Assembly: GCA_030620095.1 (NCBI GenBank)
Contig: JAUTXW010000599.1
Coordinates: 1-64,000 of the forward strand
DNA from: Kuschelorhynchus macadamiae
Lineage: Eukaryota > Arthropoda > Insecta > Coleoptera > Curculionidae
Direction: 5' to 3'
DNA: 64,000 nt
The position numbers and the translations under genes are program-made. Positions 31,483 to 42,583 of this stretch are shown in pieces. Every line of letters begins with the position of its first letter. Within the stretch, counting starts at the first letter, position 1. The notes under the pieces were generated by a model. It did not search any database. It was not told the origin of the DNA and saw nothing but the letters and a program-made list of their open reading frames with translations.

Positions 31483-33942
31483 CAGGGGTGCTCAAACGGT
31501 CGATCGCGAGTGCTTTTTGAGTAGATCTCGAGAAGAAAATTTTTTTTAATAAGTAGGTACTTAACTAAACTACAAAAATTTATTACGTAAAATAACACTC
31601 TTCTAGCGGCAAAAGGCGGCTTTATCAAAGAAACGCGCAGTACTTGTCAAAGAGAAGCCGCGTTTTTTATTCTTGCCGCTTTTCTAGAAGTTTCGGGCGG
31701 CGCGTTTGACGGGAACATTCGAGACTTTCGTTCACGGCGATATAAATGTTGCGCCTGCAGGAATTGGGGTCATTCTGAATTGCAACTTGAAGGCAATACT
31801 ACGTCGATACAAAGTTTATTATTAAATAGTACAAAATGAGTGCAGCGATCATTTTAATAACGATTGGGAGGAAGAATTTTTGTTTTGTATGGTGAAGGAT
31901 AAGTGCATTTGTCCTATTTGTCGTGCGTCAGTTGCAATACCTAAGCGTGGTAACTTAGAGAGGCATCATAAAACGGTTCATAAAAACTATGAAAAGGATT
32001 TTCCGCCACAGAGTGAATTAAGAAAACGAAAAGTACGTGATTTGATATCTTGTTTGAAAAAAGAACAACCCATGTTCACAAGACCAGCCAAACAATCAAA
32101 AGCTGCTACGATCGCGTCATTTAAAATATCTCATATATTGGCGAAACACAAGAAACCATTCGAACATGGATCGGTTGTGAAGGAAGCATTTATTGAAGCC
32201 GGTGAGACTTTATTTGGAGATTTTAAAAATAAAATAGAAATCATGTCTGCTATTGGAGAACTTCAGTTACCTCGTCCGACCGTCACAAGGCGTATTAAAG
32301 TCATGAGTCAGGACATGGCAGATAAACCAGAAAATGATATCATGGAATGTACATACTTTTCTTTACAGTTCGACGAATCCACCGATATGACAGACACTGC
32401 CGAGCTGTGTATTTTTATTCGGATGGTATTCAATGACATGTTGGCTAAAGAATTTTTGACAATCATTCCTCTGAAGGGGAAGACCCGTGGCGAAGATATA
32501 TATGACGTTTTCTTCAATTTTGTAAAAAACTACAAGCCACCAATATATAAACTAGTGTGCATTACAACCGATGGAGCACCAGCAACGACTGGAAACCAAA
32601 ACGGTTTTGTGGCATTGTGTCGAGCTAATGAAGATTTCATTAGCTCGATTTCATTTTTTTCAATCCATTGCATTATACATCAACAAGTTTTGTGTTCAAA
32701 AGTTTTAAACACGGAGGAAATTATGGGCATTGCAACAAAAATTGTGAATTCCATCCGTGCACGTAGCTTGCAACGGCGGCTCTTTAAGTTGCAGTTGGAA
32801 GATAGGGAGTCAGCTGAACACACTGATTTGGAGGTGGTTGAGTCGCGGAAAATTCCTAGAAAGCTTTTCTAGACGAAAGAGGTGATGACACTCAGATGTT
32901 GAAAAACGAAAAATGGCTGACTGATTTGGCATTTTTGACTGACATCACAATGCACTTAAACACCATTAACTTGGAGCTTCAAGGTAAAGGAAAAACTGTT
33001 ATTGAGGTGATTAGCGCAGTAAACGCATTCAAAAGTAAATTGCAACTTATGATAGATCAACTGAAAAGAAAGGATCTGAAACATTTTCCATCTTTGAAAG
33101 CAAAGATTCCTCAGTTGAATTATGATACGTATGAGGCTGAATTATCAAATATTTTGGGACAATTCGAAATGCGTTTTTATGATTGTAGTAAATTGGCAAA
33201 TGTAGCATCATTTATGAGTTATCCTTTTTCATGTAAAAACATTGAGGAATTAGCTACTGAAATAGCAAGTCAGTTTAATATGAACTCATGTTCTGTTGAA
33301 AATGAGTTGGTGCAGATTATATCAGATATACATCTCAAAGCTACAGCATCTGATACAAATTTCTGGTGTTTTATATCTGATGATAAATATCCGAATCTAA
33401 GGCAAATCGCCCTTCAACTGACAGCAATGTTTGGGTCAACTTGCTTGTGCGAGTCTGCATTTTCTGAAATGAAGATAATTAAGTCAAAATATCGCAATCG
33501 ACTAACTGACGATCACATGTCATCATGCTTGCGATTAGCACTCAGTGGTTACGTACCATCTTATGAAAAGTATGCTGAGGACATGCATTGCCACGCTTCA
33601 ACATCCAAAGTCACTCCTTAGTTAAGTTTAACACCATATGTAACTCTTTTGTTTTGTAACAACCAATAAACTCGCAATTTTGAATAACTATGAGTTTTTT
33701 CATTGATATTGTAGAGAAGAACCTAACTAAACCTAACCCAAACCTTGACTAAAATAATGTATATTGCGCGGAAAGCTAATATCTATATATGCTACGGTAC
33801 ACCCTACCTAGGTAGGTAGATAGGGTGTATGTATCGTGTATGTACGACAACCCTGCTTTATACATACTTGCAGCCTATCAGAGTCGATCGTAAGTAGTCT
33901 AAAAATCGTAGATCGCCAGCAGTTCAAGTTTGAGCACCCCTG
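31483..33942 (+). mobile_element. hAT element with perfect 8-bp target duplication
   Basis: The left end CAGGGGTGCTCAAAC (31483) and right end GTTTGAGCACCCCTG-like sequence (to 33942) are inverted repeats. TACTAAGC occurs on both sides (31475-31482 and 33943-33950). The element is 2460 bp and carries one BED-hAT transposase region on the plus strand. Perfect flanks mean a well-defined insertion into the 3' flank of the mariner transposase. Confidence 0.95.
31836..33621 (+). pseudogene. BED-type hAT transposase (GTF2IRD2/FAM200-like)
   Basis: ATG at 31836 (MSAA) is one base out of frame with the main reading NDWEEEFLFCMVKDKCICPI, so a 1-bp indel lies at about 31845. A BED finger follows (CPICRASVAIPKRGNLERHH). 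Next are KEQPMFTRPAKQSKAATIAS, then ILAKHKKPFEHGSVVKEAFI. The DEST block is FSLQFDESTDMTDTAELCIF, and TTDGAPATTGNQNGFVALCR carries the second catalytic region. At about 32830 the frame shifts (the conserved RWLSRGKFLESF is read in another frame) and shifts back at about 32875. From 32896 the reading is open: NEKWLTDLAFLTDITMHLNT, to the C-terminal block FGSTCLCESAFSEMKIIKSK and the stop at 33621. Three small frameshifts only, so the copy is fairly young but inactive as read. Confidence 0.9.
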
Positions 33943-34019
33943 TACTAAGCTATTTCAAATGAAATCCGGATTGTGGTTGTACAAGTGTATTATGCAAATT
34001 AATTAACAATCTATCGGTG

Positions 34020-34355
34020 TCACTTTTCAATATAGTTTTCCTGCCTATCATAACACCTCCTCCATCGATTAGTCAAAGGTTCTATTCCTTTGGAGAAAAA
34101 TTCTTTTGGTTCTTCTTTTGGCTGTCGTCTCCAAAATGCAGGCCACCTAGATCTCTTTTAAGTGCGCCAAAGATGTGATCACTTGAGGTCAGATCTGGGG
34201 AGTAAGAGGTATGTTCTATGACTTCAAATTTTAACTTTTGATGACCAGTTCTTTCTTGTGAGCAATGTGGGGCAGAGCGTTATCCTGTTGCAAAAAACAC
34301 CTCTTGCCAATGATCCTCGACGTTTTGTCCTTATTATTGGCTTCCGTTTTTCTTT
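34020..34355 (-). pseudogene. Mariner transposase, C-terminal half
   Basis: The minus strand reads CFLQQDNALPHIAHKKELVI, with the second catalytic Asp in QQDNALPH. After a frameshift it gives EHTSYSPDLTSSDHIFGALK and RDLGGLHFGDD with the third Asp. The end is NRWRRCYDRQENYIEK and a stop at 34020-34022. This is a classical mariner-type C-terminus (HDNAxPH, YSPDLxPSD, RWxKC). The N-terminal half is absent; the sequence goes directly into the inverted arm at 34375. Confidence 0.85.
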
Positions 34356-34987
34356 TAATACATGGCAATATGAAGTACAAGTTTAACAAAAACGATTTTT
34401 AAATCGAAATGTTCTAAAAAAAAATTAAGAAAGCTTATTTTGGACTGTTTAAAACAAGTATTTTGTAAAAAGTTACTGCATTTTTTTCATAAAATGTCTG
34501 TGCAGCCGCCATTTTAAAAACTAAATACAGTGTGTCCCCTTAAGTTCTCTACATATGGGAAACTTTTTTATTAGTAGTTTTACGGAAAAAAGTTACTCTT
34601 TATAAAAAGTTCTGCTTTCTGCCAAAATTAAGTATAAATTAAAATATTCAAACTTGACATTGCATATACAGGGTGGTCAAAAATTCCAAAAAATCGAAAT
34701 TGACTCAAGAGAAAAGTACCTTTAATTTTTATTTTATAGCAAAATGTAATACAAAATCTTACTTAGAATAAAAAAACATATCTAGCACTAGATTCGTTGC
34801 TTCCTATCTGAAATCACTTCTTAAGGAATGTAAAACTTTGGCTTCTTACTGGCAAGTCCAGTTTCTTAATTTTGTTCCTACATAACAGCAAAATTTCCTT
34901 ATTTATCGATTGTTGATAATGGCATTGTCAACCACAATATTGTATTGCTTTATTGAAACATCAGTTTTAATATAATAGTAAAAAGAA

Positions 34988-36058
34988 ATGGCGCTGAAAT
35001 TAAGCAAAGAAGATAAAATTGAAATAATTTTAATTGTCGGAGAAAATTATAAAACATTTCGAGAAGCTGCAGACATTTTTAACAACAGACACCCCTATAA
35101 AATTATACATTTCACAACAGTGGGGAATATTCTAACTAAATTCAAGACTTTTGGAAATGTAGAAAATAAGTTTAACAAGAAACGGAGGTCAAAGGTTGCG
35201 AATGACGAAACTACAAATCAAGTAATGCTCTCTGTGATAGAAGACCCTAAAAAGTCTCTACGCAAAAGGTCGGTAACATTGCCATATAACGTAGGTAAAG
35301 ATACAGTTTCAAAAATATTGAAAGAAAACAGTTTTCGACCTTACAAACCAAAATTTATACGTACCTTGAGACCAGGAGACTTTGAGCGACGGTTCGAGTT
35401 TTGCTGACTGATACAAGGGGAGCTATAAGATGATCCTTTTATGGCAAGACGCATTATCTTTACAGCAACGTTTACTTCCAATAGGACTGTAAGTTCGCAA
35501 AACTGTCGTTGGTGGAGTGACGTTAATCCTAATTTTGTTATACAAACTCGTGATCAGTATTCATTCAAAACAAATGTGTGGTGCGGAATTTATAAAGATA
35601 GAGTAATTAGACCAGTTTTTTTTTTCGACATAATTTAAATAGTCAACGCTACTGATATAGATACTTACTTGTACGATTTTATTCATGAACTACCCATAAC
35701 TTAGGGGTTCCAAATATGGTACCATCAGGATGGCGCACCATGCCTCGGAGCAAGGGATGTAAGACAATACTTAAATTTTATCTTTAATGGACGAGTAATC
35801 GACAGGTATTCTGATATTTTCTGGCCAGCTAGATCTCTGGACTTAAACCCTCTTGATTATTTCTTTTGGGGCTACTTAAAAGAGAAGGTGTACCTAAAGA
35901 GGCCATTTCAGAATGTTGATCATTTGGAGAGGGTAATTAGGGAAGAGATACAAGCCATAACGCCTGCCATGATTAGAAACGTTTTAAGAGAATTTTCTTT
36001 AAGAACGGTTACCTATATGGAAAGAGATAGTGGATATATTGAGGCAAATGTGCAGTGA
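34988..36058 (+). pseudogene. Tc1/mariner transposase, nearly full length
   Basis: ATG at 34988: MALKLSKEDKIEIILIVGEN, first HTH through TVGNILTKFKTFGNVE, then a basic linker NKKRRSKVANDE. The second HTH is SVTLPYNVGKDTVSKILKEN. A TGA at 35404-35406 interrupts after RRFEFC. The catalytic part continues in another frame with ARRIIFT, but the first catalytic Asp region appears disturbed just after it (FTATFTSNRTVS where FTDE is usual). SFKTNVWCGIYKDRVIRPVF follows. After a frameshift HHQDGAPCLGARDVRQYLN keeps the second Asp, and SLDLNPLDYFFWGYLKEKVY with the tail TVTYMERDSGYIEANVQ ends at 36058. Several lesions make this copy inactive. Confidence 0.9.
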
Positions 36059-36092
36059 CGGAACAGTTAGTTTTTATTGTTAATTAAGTTAT

Positions 36093-36308
36093 TTACATAC
36101 AATGTTTATTAGAATTAAAATTAGTGAAGTTATTTTCTACATTTCTAAAAGTCTTGAATTTAGTTAGAATATTCCCCACTGTTGTGAAATGTATAATTTT
36201 ATCGGGGTGTCTGTTGTTAAAAATGTCTCCAGCTTCTCGAAATGTTTTATAATTTTTTCCGACAATTAAAATTATTTCAATTTTATCTTTGCTTAATTTC
36301 ACCGGCAT
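36093..36308 (-). pseudogene. Inverted duplicate of the mariner transposase N-terminus
   Basis: The minus strand starts MPVKLSKDKIEIILIVGKNY and continues TTVGNILTKFKTFRNVENNF, nearly the same as the plus-strand N-terminus at 34988. It lies in the right arm of the inner element. After this piece the similarity ends. It is not a gene on its own. Confidence 0.9.
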
Positions 36309-36806
36309 TTCTTTCTACTATAATATTCAAAGTGATGTTTCAGTAAAGTAATACAATATTGTGGTTGACAATGGCAGTAACAATGCCATTATCAACAATT
36401 GATAAATAAGGGAATTTTTCTGGTATGTAGGTAGGAACAAAAGTAAGAAATTGGACTTGCCAGTAAGAAGCCAAAGTTTTACATTCCTTAAGAAGTGATT
36501 TCAGATAGGAAGCAACGAATCTATTGCTAGATATATATTTTTATTCTAAGTAAGATTTTGTATTACGTTTTGCTATAAAATTAAAATTAAAGGTACTTTT
36601 CTCTTAAGTCAATTTCGCTTTTTTGGAATTTTTGACCACCCTGTATATGCAATCTCAAGTTTGAATATTTTAATATTGTTTTGGCAGAAAGCAGAACTTT
36701 TTATATAGATTAATTTTTTTCCGTAAAAGTACTAATAAAAAAGTTTCCAATATGTAGAGAACTTAAGTAGACACACTGTATATGAATCAAATCAAAACAA
36801 CAGTAT

Positions 36807-38205
36807 ATTTTTGAAGGGCTATATTTATGGTGAATACGATAGTCCATAAAAATATAAAGGAACTTATTTTAATTATTTATTCATAGAAAATTTGCCTCAT
36901 ATGTATATGGATATCACAAATTTCAAATTAATCTATGTTTAAAAGTAATAAAGTTAGAGAGAAAACTCATTTGGAGAAAATGTTAAGAACTTCCTAAAAC
37001 TTAAATAAAAACTTTTAAATTTAAATTCGTTTTTATGATACAGGGTGTTAAAATATGCGTACATGGTCTTTAGATTCGCTAAGTTTTTGACTAACCTCAA
37101 CAAATTTTTTTAAAACCCTGTATATTTTCTGGGTAGTACAGTTCTTACAGAATATAAAAAACTTAAGACTTAAGGGCTCTCTAGCAAGAAACTCAGACGG
37201 CTAATAAAAAATTACAGTTTCATGTAAGAAAAATCGAATTTTTTCAAAAATAAAATCATATGTTAAAAAGTATTAAAATTTTTAAAAAAACGTTTGAAAT
37301 TATTTTTTTTAATTTCACCAAGGATTAAGCTGATGTAGTAATTAGAACCTAAAAATTCTTTTTATAACATTTTTAGGTTCATTTTGTGGAACATTTAATG
37401 TATTCGAAAATTTGCAATCTTGTTTAAAATCGGTGATATAGAATAAAATTTGCAATTCATAACTGAAAACCTCAACTCAATATCTCTTCTCGTTTTAAAA
37501 ATATTCAAATTAAATATTACCTAAAAGTTTTCTTCTCCCGTTTGCTCTATTCAGCAGTTTAGAACAAATTTTGTTCGAATGTAAATATTTGTAAGCAAAA
37601 TGTCGAAAAATTTATTTACCAACAGATTAATCTTTATTTTTCTAAGTGTTCCAAGCCGTTTATATATTAGGAAAGAAAATAGCAGAATACTTTTCTAAAT
37701 ATACCAAACTATGTCCAGGATTTGCCAGGTAATTATAAGTAAATTATAATTCAGTATGTTTACATTTGGTTGTTAGATTTCAATCAAAGATCATCGCGGG
37801 CTTTAAATGCTTTTAGTCCGCCACTGTTTCTTGCACATTATAAATGAAATTAATTTTTGATTCCCGTTACCTTCTCTAACTGTTTGGAGAAGCAAAAATG
37901 TGCCTTTATTTAACATGTCAAAGACATTTTTTATTTAAAATGTTAAAAAAGGCGAGAGAATATCAATTTCTTGATAATGACCTTTATTAATAAGTATTAA
38001 TAACATTGTAAACAAACGTGATGTGATTAGTGACGAAGTCAACTAATTAAATATATCTAAGAACTTTTTCTGCAAGTTTATAAAGTTTTAAATCAAAAAC
38101 GACAGGAAATATTTCAGGTTACCACTCTAAAAAGTCACTTACAACATTATGTTTTCCTTAGCAACAATACGCCGCATCCAATTTGTTTCTAAAATAAAAT
38201 CCTTT
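36807..38205. other. No recognisable gene; one short TIR-like pair
   Basis: AT-rich DNA. At 37041-37125 ACAGGGTGTTAAAATATG and AAACCCTGTATATTTT face each other over about 85 bp, possibly the remains of a small element. Otherwise nothing is recognised. Confidence 0.45.
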
Positions 38206-38207
38206 TG

Positions 38208-38470
38208 ACACAAAAGGCCACTTAACTTTACATTAAAACCCTTCTTACTGCTGGCCAATAACAAAAAAAGCTCTACATTACTATAAATTCAATCAGTTCT
38301 TAAGTATTTTACCCCAAAAACGCAGAATCTCTCCAAAACCAAGAAAAAATATGTTATTAAAAAAGTCCACTTAACTTTACTTTAAAACCCTTCTTACTAC
38401 TGTTCAATGACAGAAAACGCTCTACATTACTATAATTCAATCAATTCTTAAGTATTTCACTCAAAAACCC
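38208..38470 (+). repeat. Tandem direct repeat, two ~110-bp copies about 150 bp apart
   Basis: Copies at 38208-38325 and 38360-38470 share CCACTTAACTTTAC, TTAAAACCCTTCTTACT, GCTCTACATTACTATAA and TTCTTAAGTATTT in the same order. Confidence 0.75.
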
Positions 38471-38670
38471 TTTATTTAAAACCCACGCTTACAATGACGC
38501 AGGTCACTCTTGAATACGTAGAAAAAAACACATAAAATACATTTTTAGGGATGGTTACCTTTGCTTAAACTGCACTCTGGCACTTTTTTAACAGTTGCAA
38601 ACACTTTCGGCAACAACTTCACGAAAATTCCATAATTTTTGGGCACTCTAACACGAACAATACTTTTAAA

Positions 38671-38675
<5 letters not shown>

Positions 38676-38721
<46 letters not shown>
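38676..38721. repeat. (TA)n microsatellite
   Basis: A TA run of about 45 bp, followed by non-coding sequence up to the LINE fragment. Confidence 0.95.
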
Positions 38722-38727
<6 letters not shown>

Positions 38728-39054
38728 GATACTAAAATCAATAAAAATGCGCTTTCACACACCTTTATCAAAAGTTTTTGGCCGGAAAAGATATATGTAG
38801 AATAGCAGAAATATATAATTTCTGCAGGTGCAAAACGGCCTACAAGAAGAATTGCTTTCGATTACAGGTCACAGGGTACCCTCCTGCGATCATGATTTCT
38901 GGGTTTTTACCCTCATCAGGCAGGCTTGTACCCAGGGAGATCTGAAATAACAGATTGCTCGATATGACAAAATCGAAAACGAAACGTCTATCATACTGGA
39001 ACAGAACTACATGGTAAGTATAACACTTAGCGCCACCTATTGGGGCTCCGGTGG

Positions 39055-39055
<1 letters not shown>

Positions 39056-39116
<61 letters not shown>
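39056..39116. repeat. (TA)n microsatellite at LINE 3' end
   Basis: A TA run of about 60 bp directly at the 3' side of the minus-strand LINE fragment. It may be the 3' tail of the element or its expanded target site. Confidence 0.9.
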
Positions 39117-39118
<2 letters not shown>

Positions 39119-40010
39119 AAAGAAAAGGTATAAAATCTGAACAATTCGCACAAGAACATGGAATAAGAAAAACAAGACAAACTATTAGAATAAATACTAG
39201 CACTGAATAGAAAGCTTTATCAATAAGAATTTGTCTGACTTGGTTCCTAAAGTTGTTGCCACTAAGAACTTTATAGTGTTTGGGCAGTTTATTATAAAGA
39301 GTCAGACAACTGTAAGATGGAGATCTCTGAAAGAATGAGTTTTTATGAGATGGTACACTAATGACATTCTCATTTCTAGTCTTGTACGTATTAGTCTCTC
39401 CCAGTTTGTCAAATAATTTAAGGTTATTGTTTGTATAAATTAGACATTTAAAAATATATATACAGGGCAATGTTAAAATTCTCTTTTGAGTAAATTAGGG
39501 TTACAACTATCCATTGGCTTAAGATTGAAAATCAGTCTTAAAATCCTTTTTTGTCCAATAAAGACTCTCTCCCATACTGCTCTACCTCCCCATGAAATAA
39601 TATTATTAGATAAGTGGCTATAAGCTAAAGAATAATAAATTCTATGCAGGTCAGACTCGTTAAGTGTCGTCTTTAGGTTCAGAACAGCTAAGTAGGCAGA
39701 GTTAAGTTTAGCACAGACATGCTCGACGTGACTATTAAAGCTTAGGGATGAATCTATTATAGTTGCTAGAATTTGAAAATTTAATGTTGTTAAGGCTATC
39801 AAAATTTAAAGGCAAGGGTTTACGAACAAACATATTCATATATACAGTTTTATCAGAGTTAAATATTAGATGGCTATTACGGCACCAAATCTCCAGATCG
39901 CTACAAACGTTTTTTAAACTACTGGAAAGCTCCTCCGGGGTATTTGCTTCTAATACCGCCGTCGTATCATCGGCATACATTGTAACGTATCCAGTACTAT
40001 GACACGACAC
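39117..40010 (-). mobile_element. LINE 3' fragment (jockey/CR1-type), 5' truncated
   Basis: Minus-strand coding begins at about 40010 in the RT catalytic box TGYVTMYADDTTAVLEANTP, then LEIWCRNSHLIFNSDKTVYM. After a frameshift at about 39770 it gives ILATIIDSSLSFNSHVEHVC, HRIYYSLAYSHLSNNIISWG and FIGQKRILRLIFNLKP. After another shift at about 39472 comes PCIYIFKCLIYTNNN and LTLYNKLPKHYKVLSGNNFR to about 39150. These are the RT thumb and C-terminal region of a non-LTR element. Everything 5' of the catalytic box is missing, as expected for truncated reverse transcription. At least two frameshifts inactivate it. Confidence 0.85.
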
Positions 40011-41080
40011 CTAATGATCAGTCAGAATATTACGTTTCTATAGTATCAACACCCCCACTTTTTGTGATAAAAAATGCATTCAAAATTATTTTATTGTTTA
40101 CAGAATATTATTGATTTTTTTGTGAACTTCAAATAGCCATAAAAAATAGTGCATATACTGTTATTATATTGTTAAGAAAATGGCAATGGATTTTTTGCAG
40201 ATATTCAGGGGAACAGAATTTGTAGCAAACTGTCAAAAGACGGGAATTCAATGTTCCATACGGATCAAAACAGTTGTGTTTATTGATAAAGCACAGGCTG
40301 GAGAACATAATCATCATAAAAATTGTTAACGACCCTTCGCGTTGAAAGGTGGCATACTTAAATATGTAAAGCTCGGAAGATATCACGAAATAAACTCTTA
40401 GAAACCATTAAAATTTGCTTAATTTGGGTTAATTGCGTACTAAAATTAGCAGGTTTAATTGTGGTTCATCACCGCATTAACCTTTTTGGCGAGGCACCGA
40501 GTTAACTGGCTTAGTAGCATCCAAATAATCCTGTTTAAATGTTTTAATTTAGATTAACCTGCTCGTATTTAATGGATTAAATTTATGTGTCGCATGTTCG
40601 AATTGAAAGCCATGTCCGGTGAGTAATTAAAACTGCTTGGTTTTGGTTGTTATTCATGTCTTTCTCGAGTGACAGTTGTGTTAACAAACTAAAAATGAGG
40701 ATGGCCTAAATTATTAAATAACTTCGCGTTTTAATGCTTATTAAATTTCGTGAAAGTTTCGGGACGAACAATTGAAATAAAATTGTGGTGTGTTTTTGTG
40801 GTTTATTCATCTCTTAACTAGTTGACTGTACTGATGAAGACCTTAAGTGACTAAGTTTCATTGGGAAGTAGCGGTCGTCCCAAATTCTATTATATTATAG
40901 TTTTTACTGCGTTAATCTTTGATATATTTGAATAAATATTGTAAGGCCTTAAAATATCTATCCAAACCTTATAATGAATTATATTTTTAAATATTCAATT
41001 TATATACAGAAGAGAAATATCAGTTTCTGTTCTCTTCGAAGAAAGAACTCCTTCAATAATGTATCAAGAAGCGACCAAAA
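40011..41080. other. No recognisable gene; short Penelope-tail-like block
   Basis: No coding similarity. At about 40825-40855 lies GACTGTACTGATGAAGACC followed by TTAAGTGAC. An inverted copy occurs at about 41815-41845, the kind of block found at ends of Penelope-like elements. The foldback element and (TA)n tract lie between the two. Confidence 0.4.
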
Positions 41081-41683
<603 letters not shown>

Positions 41684-41699
41684 GAAATATATACACATA

Positions 41700-42239
41700 T
41701 ATCGAAAGTATGAAAAGATTAATGCGGCAAGGACTTTTATATAGTAGAAAAGGGATTTTTTTTGGGATGACCCCTAAAGCAATGAAATTTTGTCAACTAT
41801 AGACACGTGTTTCTGACTTAAGGTCTTCATCAGTACAGTCAGTACTGATATGAAATATTTATTTTACTAAAATTCATGGAAAAATAATTTTTTAGATTAA
41901 ATTTCGTATAAAAATAGGATAAAAAAATGTTTTTTTTTGTCCCTTACGTGATTGCAAACTTATTAAGAAAATAAAATTTGGTGTGAATTTAGTAACATAA
42001 AATAAGATCACTAATTCAATATGCCTTCTTTTAGGCACATCGCTGTGCGACTCGTGATTATAAGTGAAAATCGGTATCTGGGGGTATTTATGAGTGCAAA
42101 TTACAAATATTTTGTATTTCAAGAACCAAAAAGTATAAAACAAATAATATATTTAAAAAATCAGAAATCACATTTTTATAGTTAATAAATCTGTAAAGTT
42201 TTTTTACCCGGAACTTCCCTCGTTTTGAATCTCCGTTTT
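41700..42239. other. No recognisable gene
   Basis: AT-rich; only the inverted copy of the block at 40825 (about 41815-41845) stands out. Confidence 0.4.
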
Positions 42240-42560
42240 TATTAAAGAATAGTGAAGTGTGGCCCAATTTAGTTTAGTACATAGTCATTTAGAAAGACAT
42301 TTATTCTGTCTTTTCTTATTGGCCACCATTTAGTTCCATCATATTGGAATCCTACCAATATTTTACCAATTTCTACCTATGCCACCCTTGATTTTTAGTC
42401 ATAATTTAAAATAATTCAATAGGTAGTTTTTACATTGACACACACCGCCATTTTGTTACGTCATGTTAAATTCGTACCAGTTTATCCATATATCACATTT
42501 AATTTTTCTTCAAAATTTCAGTCAATTACATAAGATTTTTTACGTTTATTGTGAAAAAAT
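42240..42560. repeat. Diverged copy of the ~150-bp tandem family
   Basis: Blocks such as GGCCACCATTTAGTTCCATC, ATGCCACCCTTGATTTTTAG, CCGCCATTTTGTTACGTCAT and ATTCGTACCAGTTTATCC match the family at 15330-16020. Confidence 0.5.
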
Positions 42561-42583
42561 TTTTATATTTTTATTGTTCCAAA

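Larger units (their letters stand above)
34669..36643 (+). mobile_element. Tc1/mariner-like element with coding sequence in both arms
   Basis: The ends CAGGGTGGTCAAAAATTCC (34669) and its inverse (36643) are flanked by TATA. The arms are about 510 bp and include the 5' leader and the first 60 or so codons of the transposase. The N-terminus is therefore encoded twice, once on each strand (34988 plus, 36308 minus). The length is about 1975 bp. Confidence 0.85.
34528..36778. mobile_element. Palindromic element with ~650-bp arms, host of an inner mariner
   Basis: It starts CAGTGTGTCCCCTTAAG (34528) and ends with the inverse ACTTAAGTAGACACACTG (36778), with TA on both sides. The arms stay inverted copies inward to about 35178 and 36128. 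At 34669 and 36643 lies a second pair of ends (CAGGGTGGTC), again next to TA-rich sequence, at the centre of the palindrome TTGCATATATGCAA. The simplest reading is a small palindromic MITE into whose centre a mariner-like element jumped. A single element with two end motifs is the alternative. Confidence 0.8.
30945..36806 (-). mobile_element. Mariner carcass with long inverted arms, host of nested elements
   Basis: The left arm (about 30953-31140) matches in inverted orientation 34375-34525 plus 36779-36800. Shared blocks include TTTGATTTGATTCATATA, GGCTGCACAG, CTTTTTACAAAATACTTGTT and TTAGAACATTTCGATT. The right arm is cut by the palindromic element at 34528-36778, with TA on both sides. Between the arms lie a mariner transposase C-terminus (34020-34355, minus) and a hAT insertion (31483-33942). 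Without the two insertions the element is about 1.15 kb, the size of a deleted mariner. Outer ends are approximate. Confidence 0.75.
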
